Positions 12,769 to 25,064 of a DNA stretch of 64,000 nucleotides are shown piece by piece (position 1 is the first letter of the stretch; each line of letters begins with the position of its first letter). The DNA is taken from positions 1,550,501 to 1,614,500 of the forward strand of contig NC_081810.1 in assembly GCF_030704535.1 (NCBI RefSeq), read 5' to 3'. The DNA is from Vitis vinifera (Eukaryota > Streptophyta > Magnoliopsida > Vitales > Vitaceae). Position numbers and translations under genes: made by a program. A model generated the notes under the pieces. The model was not told the origin of the DNA. It worked only from the letters and a program-made list of their open reading frames with translations, and searched no databases.

Positions 12769-13659
12769 CAAGAGGGCTGCGAAATCACTTCGCAACATCA
12801 AGCTATTCTCGTAGGGCTGCGAAGTTGGCTTCCACCTTGAGGTTCTCAGCTTCCAGCTTGCGGCATATATCGGGCACCTTCAGAAGGAAATCCACAACAC
12901 TGTGCAAAAAGGCTGCGAAATTCTCGCAACAAAAGGCTGATTCCGCAACACTTTAGAGTGATTGACTTGCAGTGGCTGTAACTTCTTCGTTTCAACTCCG
13001 AATCGCACACCGCTTGAAGCATTGGATTCTTGACTTCCTAAGCTTTGAAATGGTATATAGAATGTAGAAAATGGACTTCGGGAAGTGCTCCAAAAGTGCA
13101 CAAGAAGACTGCAGCTGCTGTCCTCTGTTTTCTTCACTCTGTTTTTCCTTTCTCCAGTGCTCTTTCCTTGCATACTTTGAACGACTTTGGCAAAGGGCTA
13201 TGGAGCTCCAAAGCTTGGTTTCTTCATGAATTTGAGCTTCCAAAAGCTTTGCCATGACTTGTCCAAGTAGCTCCTCCATCATTTGGCATGCTTGAATTGA
13301 TTCATAAGCTGATAAAAACATGTAAACTTGCCATAAAATGGTTAAAACCAATTACTAAGGACCTTAATGAATTAATTGGGTTAAATGAATATGATTACTA
13401 CTCAAAGGTGCTTAAAACCATTATAATTAGGTCTACAAAATAACACTTTTTGGTAGTAATCACCCATGACTTGAATTTCTCGTATAAATCATAATGCACT
13501 CAAGTCATGTATAATATAAAAGATGTTAGACTAAAATGCTCATAAGGTATAATACATAGAATATGATAGATAAAAACGGGTAACTAGAATCTTATTAAAT
13601 AAATACTAAGTCCAAATACGTTATATCGTTTCATGTTTTTAAGGGTTCTATCCTAATAA

Positions 13660-14990
13660 TGACTTGTCTTAAATTTTTTAACAGTTTCTTTTGTAATTCT
13701 TGATCGTAATCATAAAATGTTTGAAAGAATCTAATGATTTTGATTTATGGGAGATCAAATCAACACAACCATTGCTTGTATAGTCATCTATAAATGTGAT
13801 GAAGTAGTAGACATCACGTCTTACTCTCACATTTATTGGGCACATATCCTTGAGTATACTAGCTATAAAGAAAACGATGCTTTTGTAGCTTTTCCAAAAG
13901 GCTTCCTTATTGACTTTGTTGTTAAACAATGCTCAAAAGGGAGAGTTAGTTTCATTGAGTTGATCTAAAAGGCCTTGTATAACTAACATATTCATTATCT
14001 TACCTAATATTACCAAGCCTAGCATACTATTTCATATAATCCATAGTAGAAGTCAAAGGAAGTTTAATCATCTTTATTTGAATAATAAATATTTAAAACA
14101 ATCAAATTATACACCAAATGGCCATTGCCATAAAAATTTATTCCTAGAAATAGCCTAACACTATCATGTTCAAAAGTGAATTTAAAGGCTAATCTAAGTA
14201 ATGCAACAACTAATAGGAAGGTTCATCAAATATAAAGAGCAAGTAGGACATCTTGGAATAATAAAGTGTGATCTCCACATCGGCGCAACTAGTGGATATC
14301 AATGCTCAACACTGGTATGCCAATTCCATTTCCTCTAAAAATTTGTTCCATCCCAATTGGTACTCGTTGGTACTCCAAAGAATTGGACCAATCCTTTGCT
14401 ACATGTTTAGTTGGTCTTGAATCCCCAATCTAATCAAGAGATGAATGAGCAACCATTACATGACAAGAAACATAGTAAGAATCTATTGAAGATAACCTTA
14501 TTTAGCTTAATGCAGTCACAATTATAGCATTGCCAGCTTTGTCAACTTTGTCTTTCTTTCTACTGCACTTGCCTTAGTTGCACTTGGTGTTTTTAGTCTT
14601 ATCAGACTCAGGTCAATTATTCAATTTATTCTTTCCCTTTTAGGTAGCTTTTTTGAATTTATTGTGCCTAAATCCAAGTCCCTTGTGCCAGCTTTCCTCT
14701 GTTGTATAGGTGGAACTATAAGCCTTAGTACCCTCTAAGCACGCAACTTCAAGTTCCAATAACACGACAAGTCATTAATGTCTTAATGTTCTCATTATGT
14801 ATCATATTGGTTTTTTAAGTGCTCTCATGAGTTGGGTAGAAATGAATGCCAACTTAAACCTGTTGCTCATCAGTGAGGTTATCTCTAGCTTTCGCAGATC
14901 ATAGTTGTCATCACTTTAAGATGCTCTTACATAGTTTGATTTGAACACATATTATAGGCGTAAAATTAATTAACTGGGTCTCATTTAGTA
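13660..14990 (-). mobile_element. Degenerate Copia element: integrase and gag part
   Basis: On the minus strand, 13678-13929 encodes the start of a Copia integrase: M-C-P-I-N-V, Y-Y-F-I-T-F-I-D-D-Y-T and H-K-S-K-S-L-D-S-F-K-H-F. Immediately upstream is a C-E-H-C-L block like the pre-integrase Cys pair. Farther right, Lys-rich sequence near 14520-14660 resembles the end of gag. Order and orientation match the RT and RNase H fragments to the left, so all three belong to one old element. Confidence 0.75.
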
Positions 14991-16375
14991 CCAGATTTCA
15001 TATGAAGCATGATAGGTCCAGAACAGAGCAATTTTCCATAGCTTGTAAGAATTAAATTTTTAATTAACTTAGAGATGTCCTAAAATCCTAAAAAAAAAAT
15101 CATACAACTCATTTAGTAGGTCTACTTTATATGAAAAATAATCATAGGTCAAGATCATGTACATAGCATGTTTAAAATTAAATTAACATCTCTCAGCTTT
15201 AGAAGAGTACTTGTGCAGTGGGTGTAAGAAGAAAGAATCATATCTCTCCTTTCAATGATCATTTCTTAATATTTTATGTTTCAAAAATTGAATTTAAGAA
15301 ATCTAGATTAAAAGAAAAATGTACAAAGAAATTAAAGAGGTTGTTTAATAATTTAATTTTTCGAAACAAGATTGAGTGTAAAAAATTGAGTGAAAATTAA
15401 ACATACTGAAAGATTGATATATATCTTCTAATTAGAAAATTATTTTTGACTAAAAAAATTTCTAAAATCAAATTCAAGAAGTCTAAAACATCATGGAATA
15501 ATTAGAAAATTTTTAAGGATTTTCTAAATGGTCATATTTTAATTTACAAGTTCAAAGGTACAATGAACCATCAACAGTATCAATAGAAAACCAAATTTTG
15601 GAAAACTTTGTATGTAGTGATCTATTAAATCCTATTTTAATTTCCACGAATTCATCCATAAAGACTCCATTAATTGCAGTAATGGAATTTAATTTGTGTA
15701 TATTGAAAACCAAAATTCATTTTAAAAGTTTCATTATGAACGAAATAGGTATGCATTTGTCTTTTTTAGAAAATTAAGATTTTATTACTTAAAGGAATTA
15801 AGATTAATTTTAAACAAAAGTTAAAGGATTGATTTAGTTATGAAAGAGATTAAAAACAATTTTTTTTTAAACATTAACACATATAGAATCTCAATCTCGG
15901 ATCATCAAGAAAAATTGTAAGTATGTATGTGTGAATTATAAAAAAGACTTATAATATGTGAATTATAAAACAGAATTAAACTAAATCTAAAATTATTTCA
16001 CAACACACATCAACATGGAATCAATATATTATTATCATCAATTGATCAACAATATGTAATATAAACATCCACACCCTAAGCATGGCAAAGTTTCAAATCT
16101 AAATAATGCAAAAATAAGAGAAGAAATTGATGAAGATGTAGAAGCAAAGATTAAGAAAAAAAAGTCTTTAAACCCCATGAACCTTACATGAAATCTTAAT
16201 TTTATTTAATCCAACAATAAATAATTTTCACTAACACACTATAATCAGCTGCCAACATTTCCTTTATTAGTTCATTGATAAAAAAGAAAGAAATAAGTAT
16301 ACATCCAATTACATCTTTTACATGCCCGGTTATGTGATCTTACATTCATTTGTTAATTAAAAGAATTCAACAGTA

Positions 16376-16483
16376 CAACCATTAATATCAAAGACCACTA
16401 ACATGGTTTACATGAAAAAAAAATTCAAACAATGCAGACAATGCAACCATTAATATTAAAGGCCACTAACATGATTTATATGA
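16376..16483. repeat. Imperfect direct repeat, period 68 bp
   Basis: Two roughly 40-bp copies beginning CAACCATTAATAT are separated by a short A-rich spacer. They differ at a few bases. Confidence 0.85.
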
Positions 16484-17312
16484 CCGGCCATACTTTCCTG
16501 TATATACTCATTTATTGGTTTTATTTTATTCATTTCAAGCACTAACACAACTCCACATTACCAAAATGCATTATCTTTCATTCTCCCCTATTGATTTTTA
16601 AATTCAACTAATCAAACTCCATTGAGTCTCATTCTTGCATAGCTTTTATAGAGTCAAAATTTTGAACTAAACTACACTATCACAACTTCATGACGACCAT
16701 CATTACTCTTCCATGGTAGGATTCTTGCTTATTCAAAACTTAATCGAATCATATATGCTCGTCGTTGTATTCTTATAGATCTTATCATTCTACACGAGAA
16801 TTCTAATTTATTGGCAAAGAGGCGAAACGATTAATATATTCAACATTTCATTCCAATCTATTCAAGGAGAGAAATAACTAATACCCCCAGCAAGTATCTT
16901 GATTGAAATAGTTACAAATAATATTTTTTGTAGAAATAATATTCTTGCTTATTTTAACAATCCTCAATGCAAAAGAAACAACTCACGATTATTAAATATG
17001 GGATTATAGAGGCACATTAAAGCCATTAACATCTTTCCATGCTAGCCACATTGATTTTCCTTTTGAGTTTTTTTTTTCTTTTTCTTTTTTTTTCTTTATT
17101 CAACATCACAACACCGGCGATTAGATTTCCAATTCCCATTGATTTTTTATTTTATTTTTAAATTTAATAAACACAAACACAAACTCACATTCTTATGAAC
17201 ACAGCTATGCATCCTTCATTTCTTCCTATTTTTATTCCAAATGTCCGAACACATTTCATCAAAGACTTTCTAAAGATCTTCATGTCGGTATGCATATTTC
17301 CAATCATATATT

Positions 17313-17314
17313 GG

Positions 17315-17345
<31 letters not shown>
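17313..17345. repeat. (TTA)n trinucleotide microsatellite
   Basis: About ten TTA/ATT units in a row, ending in TTATC. Confidence 0.95.
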
Positions 17346-17346
<1 letters not shown>

Positions 17347-18150
17347 CATTCAAATGAAAATTCTATTAACACTCATATGGACATGTGTAAACCGACTGTG
17401 CAATTCCTCCGATCCTTATTCATTTGCTTTTAAAATTCAAAAACTAAATGACACTAATAGATATCTTCCACTTTTTGTTTACAGTGTTAACTAACTCAAA
17501 CCAAAAAAAAAAAAAAAAATCAGCTAACCTGGAAGTGGAGATGCGGGAGCGTGGATGCACTGCAGAAACTGGTGATTTGGTCTAGTGACGAAATGAGAGG
17601 CTGTTGAATAGTTGCAGATTCAGATGGTCTCGCTTGGCTTAGGAAGATGCTGGTGAACTCGAGTTGATCTAATATTGGAAAATGGTTGATGCGCGCTGAT
17701 AGAGAACGACAGTGCGCACTGGTACCGACATCAGAATGAAGTCGATGTGCTGTTGTAGTGAGATATAGAAGGTGAAAACGATGAAGAGATCCTCATCTCT
17801 TCTTCCGGAACTGTGCGCGATCACGAATATGGTGGAGATGAAGGAGATAATGAAGCCGATAACGAAGTGATCCCTCTCTGGTAGTGGTGTTGATGTCAAA
17901 TTTAAACTTGACAATGGAGGTGTATGATGATCCCTCCAGTTGAAGACAAGATAAGGATAAAGACTGGTGAGCGCTGATCTGGAATGGCAGAAAAATCTCG
18001 CCAGAAAAGAATCGTGATGAAGGTGTGATCTCTTGTTCTCTCAGAAAAATGGATATCCAATGGAAAATGGTGATTCCATACTTGAATATGAAGATCCTGA
18101 AGGTCCAAAAATGGGTGTCTGATGATCCTTTCTCACTGTCGGTGGACTGC

Positions 18151-18250
18151 AATGGCTGTGATGAATATTGCTTTCCGATGACAATGAACTCTAATGGCTG
18201 TGATGAATATTGCTCTCCGATGACGATGAATTCTAATGGCGGTGATGACT
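18151..18250. repeat. 42-bp minisatellite, about 2.4 copies
   Basis: Copies begin with AATGGC at 18151, 18193 and 18235. The 42-bp period is a multiple of three, and the plus-strand frame through it repeats N-G-C-D-E-Y-C. Confidence 0.9.
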
Positions 18251-18259
18251 CTCTATAAA

Positions 18260-18420
18260 CGAACCAGCGAGCTTCAACGGTGGCGAACTACTCCGGCAGT
18301 GATGAACTCCACTGACGAACCAGCAAGCTTCAACAGTAGTGAACTACTTCGGCAATGAAGAACTCCATAGACGAACCAGCAAACTTCAACGGTGGTGAAC
18401 TACACCGGCAGTTATGAACT
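18260..18420. repeat. 56-bp minisatellite, about 2.9 copies
   Basis: Copies begin CGAACCAGC at 18260, 18316 and 18372 and contain GCTTCAAC and a GAACTAC block. The period is not a multiple of three, so the array is not maintained as coding sequence. It directly follows the 42-bp array. Confidence 0.9.
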
Positions 18421-18665
18421 TGCCTTTTTCAATGCAGAATTTGCTTTCCTCAAGAAAACGCCCAAAAGTCCTGCTGTCGGTGTTGTGGCTCCGTTTTATA
18501 CCAGCATCAGAAGTCACTGGAACTCCAGCTGTCACTCATTCTCAGGCGTGGTGTGCATGTTCCCATGTTCACGTGTTCTTCACACCGAATCATCCCTTCT
18601 AGAGACTTCTCCAAAAAAGCTTCACCGAATACATGTTTTCATATATTCTTGAGACACGCCTACAG

Positions 18666-20422
18666 AAACTCCCACTTGGTGTGATGAAATTCCACTTTGA
18701 GTTTTTTTTTTTTTGTTTTTTGTTTTTTAATTGAAAGTAGATTTTATATAATTGAAAATTAAATTTTGTGTAATCAAGAGTAAAATTTATGTAAATTTAA
18801 AATTAAAAGTAAATTTAATATAATCAAAAATAAATTTTATATAAATTAAAATTAAAAGTAAACTTTGTGATTAAAAGCAAAAGAAAACTTTATGAATATA
18901 TATCACATGCAATCAAATGTCGAAGTAGCCTACACATGATAAAAAAATGAAAAACGAAATCGATTCAATCTCAACTAAACCTAAAAGTATGATATAGAAA
19001 ACAAAGTAAAATCGTAATGCACTAAAAAGGACTCAATCAAACAAAATCTTAAAATGTCAAAGGTCGTTAACAAATTGCAAAAAGGAACCCTATAAGTCCT
19101 CTAAGATATCTCAAAAGAAAATCCAAAGATAGTGATCAAACGAGTTACAATGGACCACCAAATGAAGACTCAAAAGAGGACCTTAAATATACTATGAGGT
19201 AGCAAATGATGAATTAAGGTAGACTTGGCCATTATATGCGAAGAAGACAAAATGGAGGGTTTACACATGCGCACTAGTGTACTCATCATGGAAACCACAT
19301 CCTAAAGATCAAGACAAATCATTACTTCGATTAGGAAGTGACTACTACGTACAATCTTAAATAGATCACCTAAGTGCACTATAAATAGATTGATTATAAG
19401 ATCTAGACATAAAATGGTATGCAATATTTGCCCTTATTAAAGGAAAAAAATTACTTCCCATAACAAGGATAATCAACCATCTAACAACCAAGTTATGCAC
19501 ATGTAACATAAACACATAGAAATGCTTTAGCAAACTTTTGTATCAATTATGTGTCAAGATAGGGAGCTAGAAGTGATATTTATAATCCATTAGATGGGAA
19601 CACTATAGTGTTTCCCATATGAGACCCCTAGGCAATTAAATTGGATGCTATACATCTTTAATAGGATGATCTTAAATGCCAAAACCTCTATGAATATTTT
19701 TCTCTAATTTATGGCCTAAAAAATTATATAAAGTCATTATAGTAAGAAAATAATTATGACTCACTATCTAATTATGTCTCGTTGTCCCTTGTTTGGTTTC
19801 GTAAAGGAAAAAAAGGTTGTTTTTAAGGATATAACTTTATTTCAATTATAAAAACACCAATTGTGGAACTAATGTACAACTTATTACTCATCCAATATGA
19901 TGATTTCATAGTTAATTTGTAATAGCAATTGCCAACCCATTTAGTAGGAAAAAAATCAAAATGTGAGTGGGACCCATATTTTGTTTGAATGAATTCCAAA
20001 TTTTTCAAAAATTTTGCTCTTTTTCTAGAAGAAATGACAATTTTAAAAAACACCAACAAAATTAATTGAAATGAGTTCAAGTGATCAATTTCTTTCACTT
20101 CCTCCAAACCCCTCCATCCAAATTAAAGCTACTATTTCATTGCCTTACCAACACATGAGAGAAGCTTAGACAACAAGCAGTGCAAATAGAGCTGCAGATC
20201 TAGAAGTCCCCATAAAATGATTGTCATTTTGGCAAGACAAATACTCAGCAAATGTTCCAAAATTTGAAAGACCACAATGCTACAAATCTCAACATCTTTC
20301 AATGGTGATAAAAAAAAAATTAAAAAAAAAAAAAAAAAAGGAGCCCATTAGGCAGCAATCATCAAAACATATATAGGACATCTTGGCTTCTTTGGAAGAT
20401 TTTTCTAGTTCCTAATCCCCCA
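18666..20422. other. Noncoding DNA with retroelement-related and duplicated fragments
   Basis: No gene found. 18735-18900 is a degenerate A+T repeat of AAAGTA and AAATTTTAT motifs. 19262-19440 resembles the LTR-like sequence near 11250-11400. 19590-19720 resembles 22486-22620 in the same orientation. A poly-A run is at 20310-20339. The minus open frame 19823-20107 shows no domain. The right end should contain the 3' UTR of GATA gene A. Confidence 0.6.
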
Positions 20423-21571
20423 TTAGCTTCTCTTCTGATTGACAGATTCTTCAGCTCTCTTTCTCTCTCTTTCCTTTCTGTCCTTGATTCCACAAGCATT
20501 GCAAAGTGACTGAAAATAGCAAGAAGGAATTGAAAAGAGAAAGTACAGTTAAAAAGATGTTCCTATCTACTTATTCAGCACATATTCATGTTGTAAGAGA
20601 TCTACCTTTGGACCTCCAGGCCCTCGCCGCCACATTGGTGTATCAGTTGTGTGGCAGTTTGCACACCGTCTAATTGGGATTGAAGAGTTATTGACTTGCA
20701 TGACTTGCCATTCATAATAATCCTGACCTAAACTGCCTGGCTCGAGTTGACGACCTCTCAGAGGGTTGCCAAACACTGAATAGTTGTTCACTGGCGGCGG
20801 TGACACTGCAGTTGCAGAGGGAATGAAGCACTGGTTCAGGCAGTCATAGTAACCAGGAATGAGCAAGGAAGAACTGGGAAAATTGTTTGTTGCCTGCTGA
20901 TGGAAAGTAGGGGAAAGAAGTAAGAAAAAAAAAAATACTAGTTAGGGGTCTTGGCTATTGAATGTATCAATAATTGGGATTCTTTCTATGTAACTCCACA
21001 CATTAGTAATAAATTGATTTACATTTGACTACTCTATCTGCTAACAATTTCCTCAAAGATGTGGATGAATTATTGTCTTTCTTTTTTTTTTTTGCGGTTT
21101 TCAAGCAAAATTACATTTATTTTAATAGTCTAAATTGATTTTCATGAATACACTTTACTTAGAGGCATAAGTAGCATAGATTTGGATCAAAAAGAAAATA
21201 GCATGATCTTGAAAGCAATTCCAAGAAGGTAGCAAATATCTAACAATTAAAATGAACCCTTGATCATCATGTAAACAACTTCAAGACTCAAGCATTGATC
21301 CAAATGATTCTTGAACCATATATCTAGGGGCTTCAGGAAAAAAGTTAGAGAAGTATACCTGTGAATAAGAGGCATCAACATTTTGATAGTGATTTTGAGT
21401 TGTTAAAATGGGGACTTGTGGAGAATTCGAATGAGATTGCGCATTAGCAGTTGCATTGAACCCTAGACTCATATCTAGAGGTTCATTTTCAGCAATGTTG
21501 AGATCAAAGTCTCTGGTTTCTCGAGCAAGGTGTTTATTTTCAGAAGAATGAAGAGGCCACCTTGAATCCAT
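20423..21571 (-). CDS. GATA-type zinc-finger transcription factor (gene A)
   Basis: Predicted 195-aa nuclear DNA-binding protein, three exons on the minus strand: 21359-21571, 20606-20893 and 20509-20423 (TAA). Exon phases are all zero. The finger spans residues 148-173 (C148, C151, C170, C173; CX2CX18CX2C) with the core TPMWRRGPGGPK and LCNACG, and is split by intron 2. A short basic tail (about 22 residues, rich in K, R and E) ends the protein. The N-terminus has a RDFDLNI stretch resembling an EAR-type repression motif. The finger and KE-R tail recall Arabidopsis GATA29, from memory. The exon 2 acceptor is a tandem NAGNAG site. Gene B has the same three-exon plan with a last exon of identical 87-nt length. 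Confidence 0.88.
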
Positions 21572-23076
21572 TAGTGTTTTGGGAAGAAAACTATAACCAA
21601 TGCAAATAAGAAGAACAAATGATTAGGTAAACACAAGTTTAGATGAAAGAAAAAGAAGAAGATGGGAAAAGAAAGATATATACATGTTAATTTGAAACGG
21701 TAATATTTATGAATGATGAGCTAGCTCCAACTTGATAAAGTATATTTTCCCTTTTTTCAAAAACAAAAATAAAAATAAAATAAAATAATAAATAAATAAA
21801 TACACATTTAGCAATAGAGAGATAGGAAAAAAAGAAAGAAAGCAATGAATGAGGGATCGACAAACTAGCATTTCATCGTATATATCAAGGATTTAAAGAT
21901 AACTATTTGTATATCTACAAAGTTTATAATAAAAAACACGCAATTCATCGGACATTGATCAATGAGATAACTATTTCTATAGCCATAAAGATGAACAGAT
22001 TATATAAGTGAAAAAGAACCAAGGGAGAAACTAGTATGGTCATGCAACTATCTACCTAGGCATATGGATCAAAATAGAGTAAAAGAAATGAAATTAACCT
22101 CTCTTTAGGAAGATTTCCAAGATCTTGAAAAAGAACAATACTTATATATCGTTGGATAACACCTTTGAAAGAAAACAATTAGAAATCTTACTAGAGACTC
22201 ATCCATCTATCAAGTAAAGAGGGATGAATTAAAGAAAAAAAAAGTTGCATTCCTAATGTGAAAAAAATGAACTCTTTTTCAATGGAGATAATCAAGATTA
22301 ACTGCAGAAAAATCTATAGATTGATTGATCCCATTATCGGATATGGAACGATCTATCCATAGATCCATCTTCCTCTATTAAACGAAGCACATACTTAACA
22401 GAGAGGAAGATGTATGTCCAGCCAACTTTTGAATCAACTTAGTTGTGTGACAGGGAGGAGAGTGACAGGTCATATATATGATCTATGAGGTGGGGACATT
22501 GAATGGTGTGTCTCATATGAGATCCATAGGCAATTAAAGTGGATATGCAATATTTCTTTTTTAGGAGTTTCTTAGATGCAAGTACTTTAAGAATAGGCTT
22601 CTCTGCATTTATGGCACAATAAAAACTATAACAAATCAATACACACAAAAAAAAATTTGTGCTTCAGTATTTAATGACTTTTATATATTAAAATTGAGTG
22701 TATTGATAATTATCTAGATTTAATGAGAATTAGTATTTTGTTTGAACTTTATTTTTTAACGTTTTTGTTAGAGTTTGGTGACCCAAATCCATTTTGATAT
22801 GACTCAAAAAGCTCTCGGTGCGACATATATGGTGAAACTAAATTTATTAGTTTTTTTGGATTTTGTGGTAGAAGTAGAGGGATTGGGTTATGGACCTTTT
22901 TTGTTAATTACTCTCCATATATATATAAATGCGATGATGCATAGGGTTTATGGTAATGATGTTTATGTCTATGTAATAGCCACTTTCATATCTCTCTTGT
23001 ACCAATTTTTAACATAATAAATTTATGTGTTCTTATTCTGTTTTGTTTTTTATTGTCTATTCTCGTTATTTCATAA
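21572..23076. other. Upstream region of GATA gene A and noncoding DNA
   Basis: A+T-rich sequence with no exon recognised. About 22486-22620, roughly 0.9-1.05 kb upstream of gene A's start codon, is related to 19590-19720. The plus open frame 22775-23017 has no recognisable domain and is rejected. Confidence 0.6.
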
Positions 23077-23492
23077 TAACTTTCAATAGCATTTCCCCAA
23101 TTAATCAAAATGTTTGCTTAGGATCTAGGCATAATAGATCCAATGGCTTAGAGGTTTAGATAATTTTGCAAAAACGGCACTCCAAAATCAAGACTTAGAC
23201 AATGGTTTGAGGGCTTGTGTATAAACAAGGCATTGTGATTAATAAATTATGTCCTGCCCTTTAATGATGATTATTCTTAAGCTTTAACTTTCAATAGCAT
23301 TTCCCCAATTAATCAAAATGTTTGCTTAGGATCTAGGCATAATAGATCCAATGGCTTAGAGGTTTAGATAATTTTGCAGAAACGGCACTCCAAAATCAAG
23401 ACTTAGACAATGGTTTGAGGGCTTGTGTATAAACAAGGCATTGTGATTAATAAATTATGTCCTGCCCTTTAATGATGATTATTCTTAAGCTT
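23077..23492. repeat. Near-identical 208-bp tandem duplication
   Basis: Copy 1 is 23077-23284 and copy 2 is 23285-23492. I see one substitution (GCAAAAACGGC versus GCAGAAACGGC). There is no open frame of note. The duplication must be recent or an assembly artefact. Confidence 0.95.
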
Positions 23493-25064
23493 AAACTCTT
23501 GTATTATATATAGAAGCTCATGTTATACAAAGTGATTTTCATCCGTACGTTACTAATTCTTTCTTTGTTTGTTTAAGCTACTTGATTCCATCTAGATTGA
23601 TGATTTTCATGTCATCATAGTTAGAATACTATAGTACTTACAACCGTATCAAATTTGATGGTTTTCATTTCTATTAACCAATAAAATGAATTTGATCAAA
23701 TTGTTAACAAATGTTTTAAATGAATAGTTACTTCCTATTAAACTACGATGATTATTGGTATATTAAATTTCATAAATGAAACTTGTTATCTAATAAATCA
23801 CGATTCTTTTCTTAGACATTTATTTGATAATATTTCTATTTGGCCCTAATATTGAGAATATATTATTCATCATGACCTAGCCATTTAAGACCTTAAATTT
23901 CCGCTTAAACAAATATACCATTGTAATTTAAATTTTCATACATCTTTGACACAAAATAAAGTATCTCCACATAATAGGTTACAAATATGACCTCTCACCT
24001 TTTTCAATGATCATGCACAATTAGGTTGATTCAAGTGCCAATCATAAGTATCTTGATGTGTGCATACAAGTGAGATTGTCATCGTCTTTATTGGAGGAAC
24101 TTATTTTTTCTTATGTTTAGAGGAAGATAGATATACTTGTATTTTATACTTGATCTTTAAAATGAATCCCTCTATAGATATTTCTACGATCGATCATGAT
24201 TTTCTCTATCAAAATGATAAATTAATGTTTCTTTATACCAAGGAAATAAGTAGCTAATTCAACCATCTCTATGGGATATGATAATCAGAGAGGTTTACAA
24301 TATGATTTTTGTTTTTGCTCTTTCACATGTGTTATATCTAATAGAATCCATGTGATGATTTCTCCATTTTGGCAACTCTCACAAAGAATAGGTTAATTTC
24401 ATATGTTTTGGTTTTTTTTCAATCCATACACCTCAAATCCAAATACACACATCCTTGATTATGTCTTTTCTATTCAAGTAAATTCTTCAAATTAACAACA
24501 TTTTATAAAAGCTACAAAATATATAAATATTTTTTTATTATAACATACAATAGATCATTAGTTGTGTAGCAATTCAAAGTAGAAATTGTTATTCTTTGTG
24601 TGTGTGTGTATATAAATGCATGTTTTATTGTTCTTTTTTCCCATTAGTTGATATCTAGGATGGAAAATTAGTTCAATTTTTTCTATTACCAAGTGATGAT
24701 GTTAAAAAGGTGTCCCACTTGCAAACATAAATGGTGGGGGCCGTATGCAACATCTTTTTAATAGCTCAAACTTTTTGTATACATCTTCCATGAATTCCAT
24801 TGAATGTGTTATTACATGTTGCTCTTATCTAATTACTTTTTCTTTTTATTTCTCTTTTCTTTTTTCCTTTGTCTTTTTCATAAAAGACAAAGCAACGGGT
24901 TGTGTCTGAGTTGGAGCTAAATCATAACTCTGACACAACCCTTTTCAAACTTGCATGTACAACGTTTTTAAATATTCTTCTATCTCCTCCCACCTTGCTC
25001 TTATCTATGTGTTACATCTATTCTTCTTATTTTGCTTGTTACAGTATTCTTCTGCAAAATATTC
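23493..25064. other. Noncoding DNA and promoter/5'UTR region of GATA gene B
   Basis: No exon was recognised in 23493-24700. About 24705-25064 is conserved in the pseudogene copy at 31757-32055, including a block with AAGACAAA, CGGGTTGT and GAGTTGGAGC at about 24885-24920, so it probably contains the promoter and leader. A possible 3' splice site (TTGTTACAG) at about 25044 would allow a 5'UTR intron. Confidence 0.55.

Larger units (their letters stand above)
11417..13462 (-). mobile_element. LTR of a tRNA-Asp-primed retrotransposon with terminal PBS-like units
   Basis: A 2,046-bp insertion with ends TGATTCG and AATCA, flanked by a perfect 5-bp direct repeat CCCAT (11412-11416 and 13463-13467), as expected from integrase. 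The left 148 bp are two 74-bp units holding a tRNA-Asp 3'-end match; the remaining 11565-13462 looks like a conventional LTR (TG...CA). The plus strand carries the tRNA sense, so the element is on the minus strand. No gag-pol lies between the ends. Short open frames inside, such as those in 12514-13351, have no recognisable domain and are rejected as genes. Confidence 0.75.
10146..13650. mobile_element. LTR-like insertion between Copia INT and RT, itself interrupted
   Basis: Copia reverse transcriptase sequence stops near 10145 and integrase sequence resumes near 13660, so the DNA between is inserted. The outer part (about 10146-11416 plus 13463-13650) is noncoding and LTR-like, starting near TGTCTAAAACGCAG. 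It is split by the 2,046-bp element at 11417-13462. Part of it, about 11250-11400, is related to 19262-19440 elsewhere in the window. Exact ends and target duplication could not be fixed. Confidence 0.5.
14991..17519. other. A+T-rich noncoding DNA
   Basis: No coding signal was recognised. It holds an imperfect direct repeat (copies at 16376-16416 and 16444-16483, period 68 bp), a T-rich tract at 17066-17100, a trinucleotide (TTA)n at about 17313-17345 and a poly-A run ending at 17519. The open frame at 17195-17494 is driven by the microsatellite and has no domain. Confidence 0.7.
17520..18665. other. Unassigned G+C-richer island with minisatellites
   Basis: Base composition changes sharply at the poly-A at 17519 and again near 18665, before a T-rich run. 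Overlapping open frames exist on both strands (minus 17669-17914 and 17793-18152; plus 18025-18258 and 18392-18652), but none shows a domain I recognise. The minus strand carries a TATAAAA near 18500 and the repeats at 18151-18420. It could be an LTR or a noncoding transcript; I do not assign a function. Confidence 0.5.

Noticed and set aside
12514..13351. Overlapping open frames of 70-119 codons
   Set aside because: They lie wholly inside the CCCAT-flanked LTR, overlap on both strands and show no domain.
22775..23017. An 80-codon hydrophobic plus frame
   Set aside because: No family recognised; A+T-rich with composition like the surrounding noncoding DNA.
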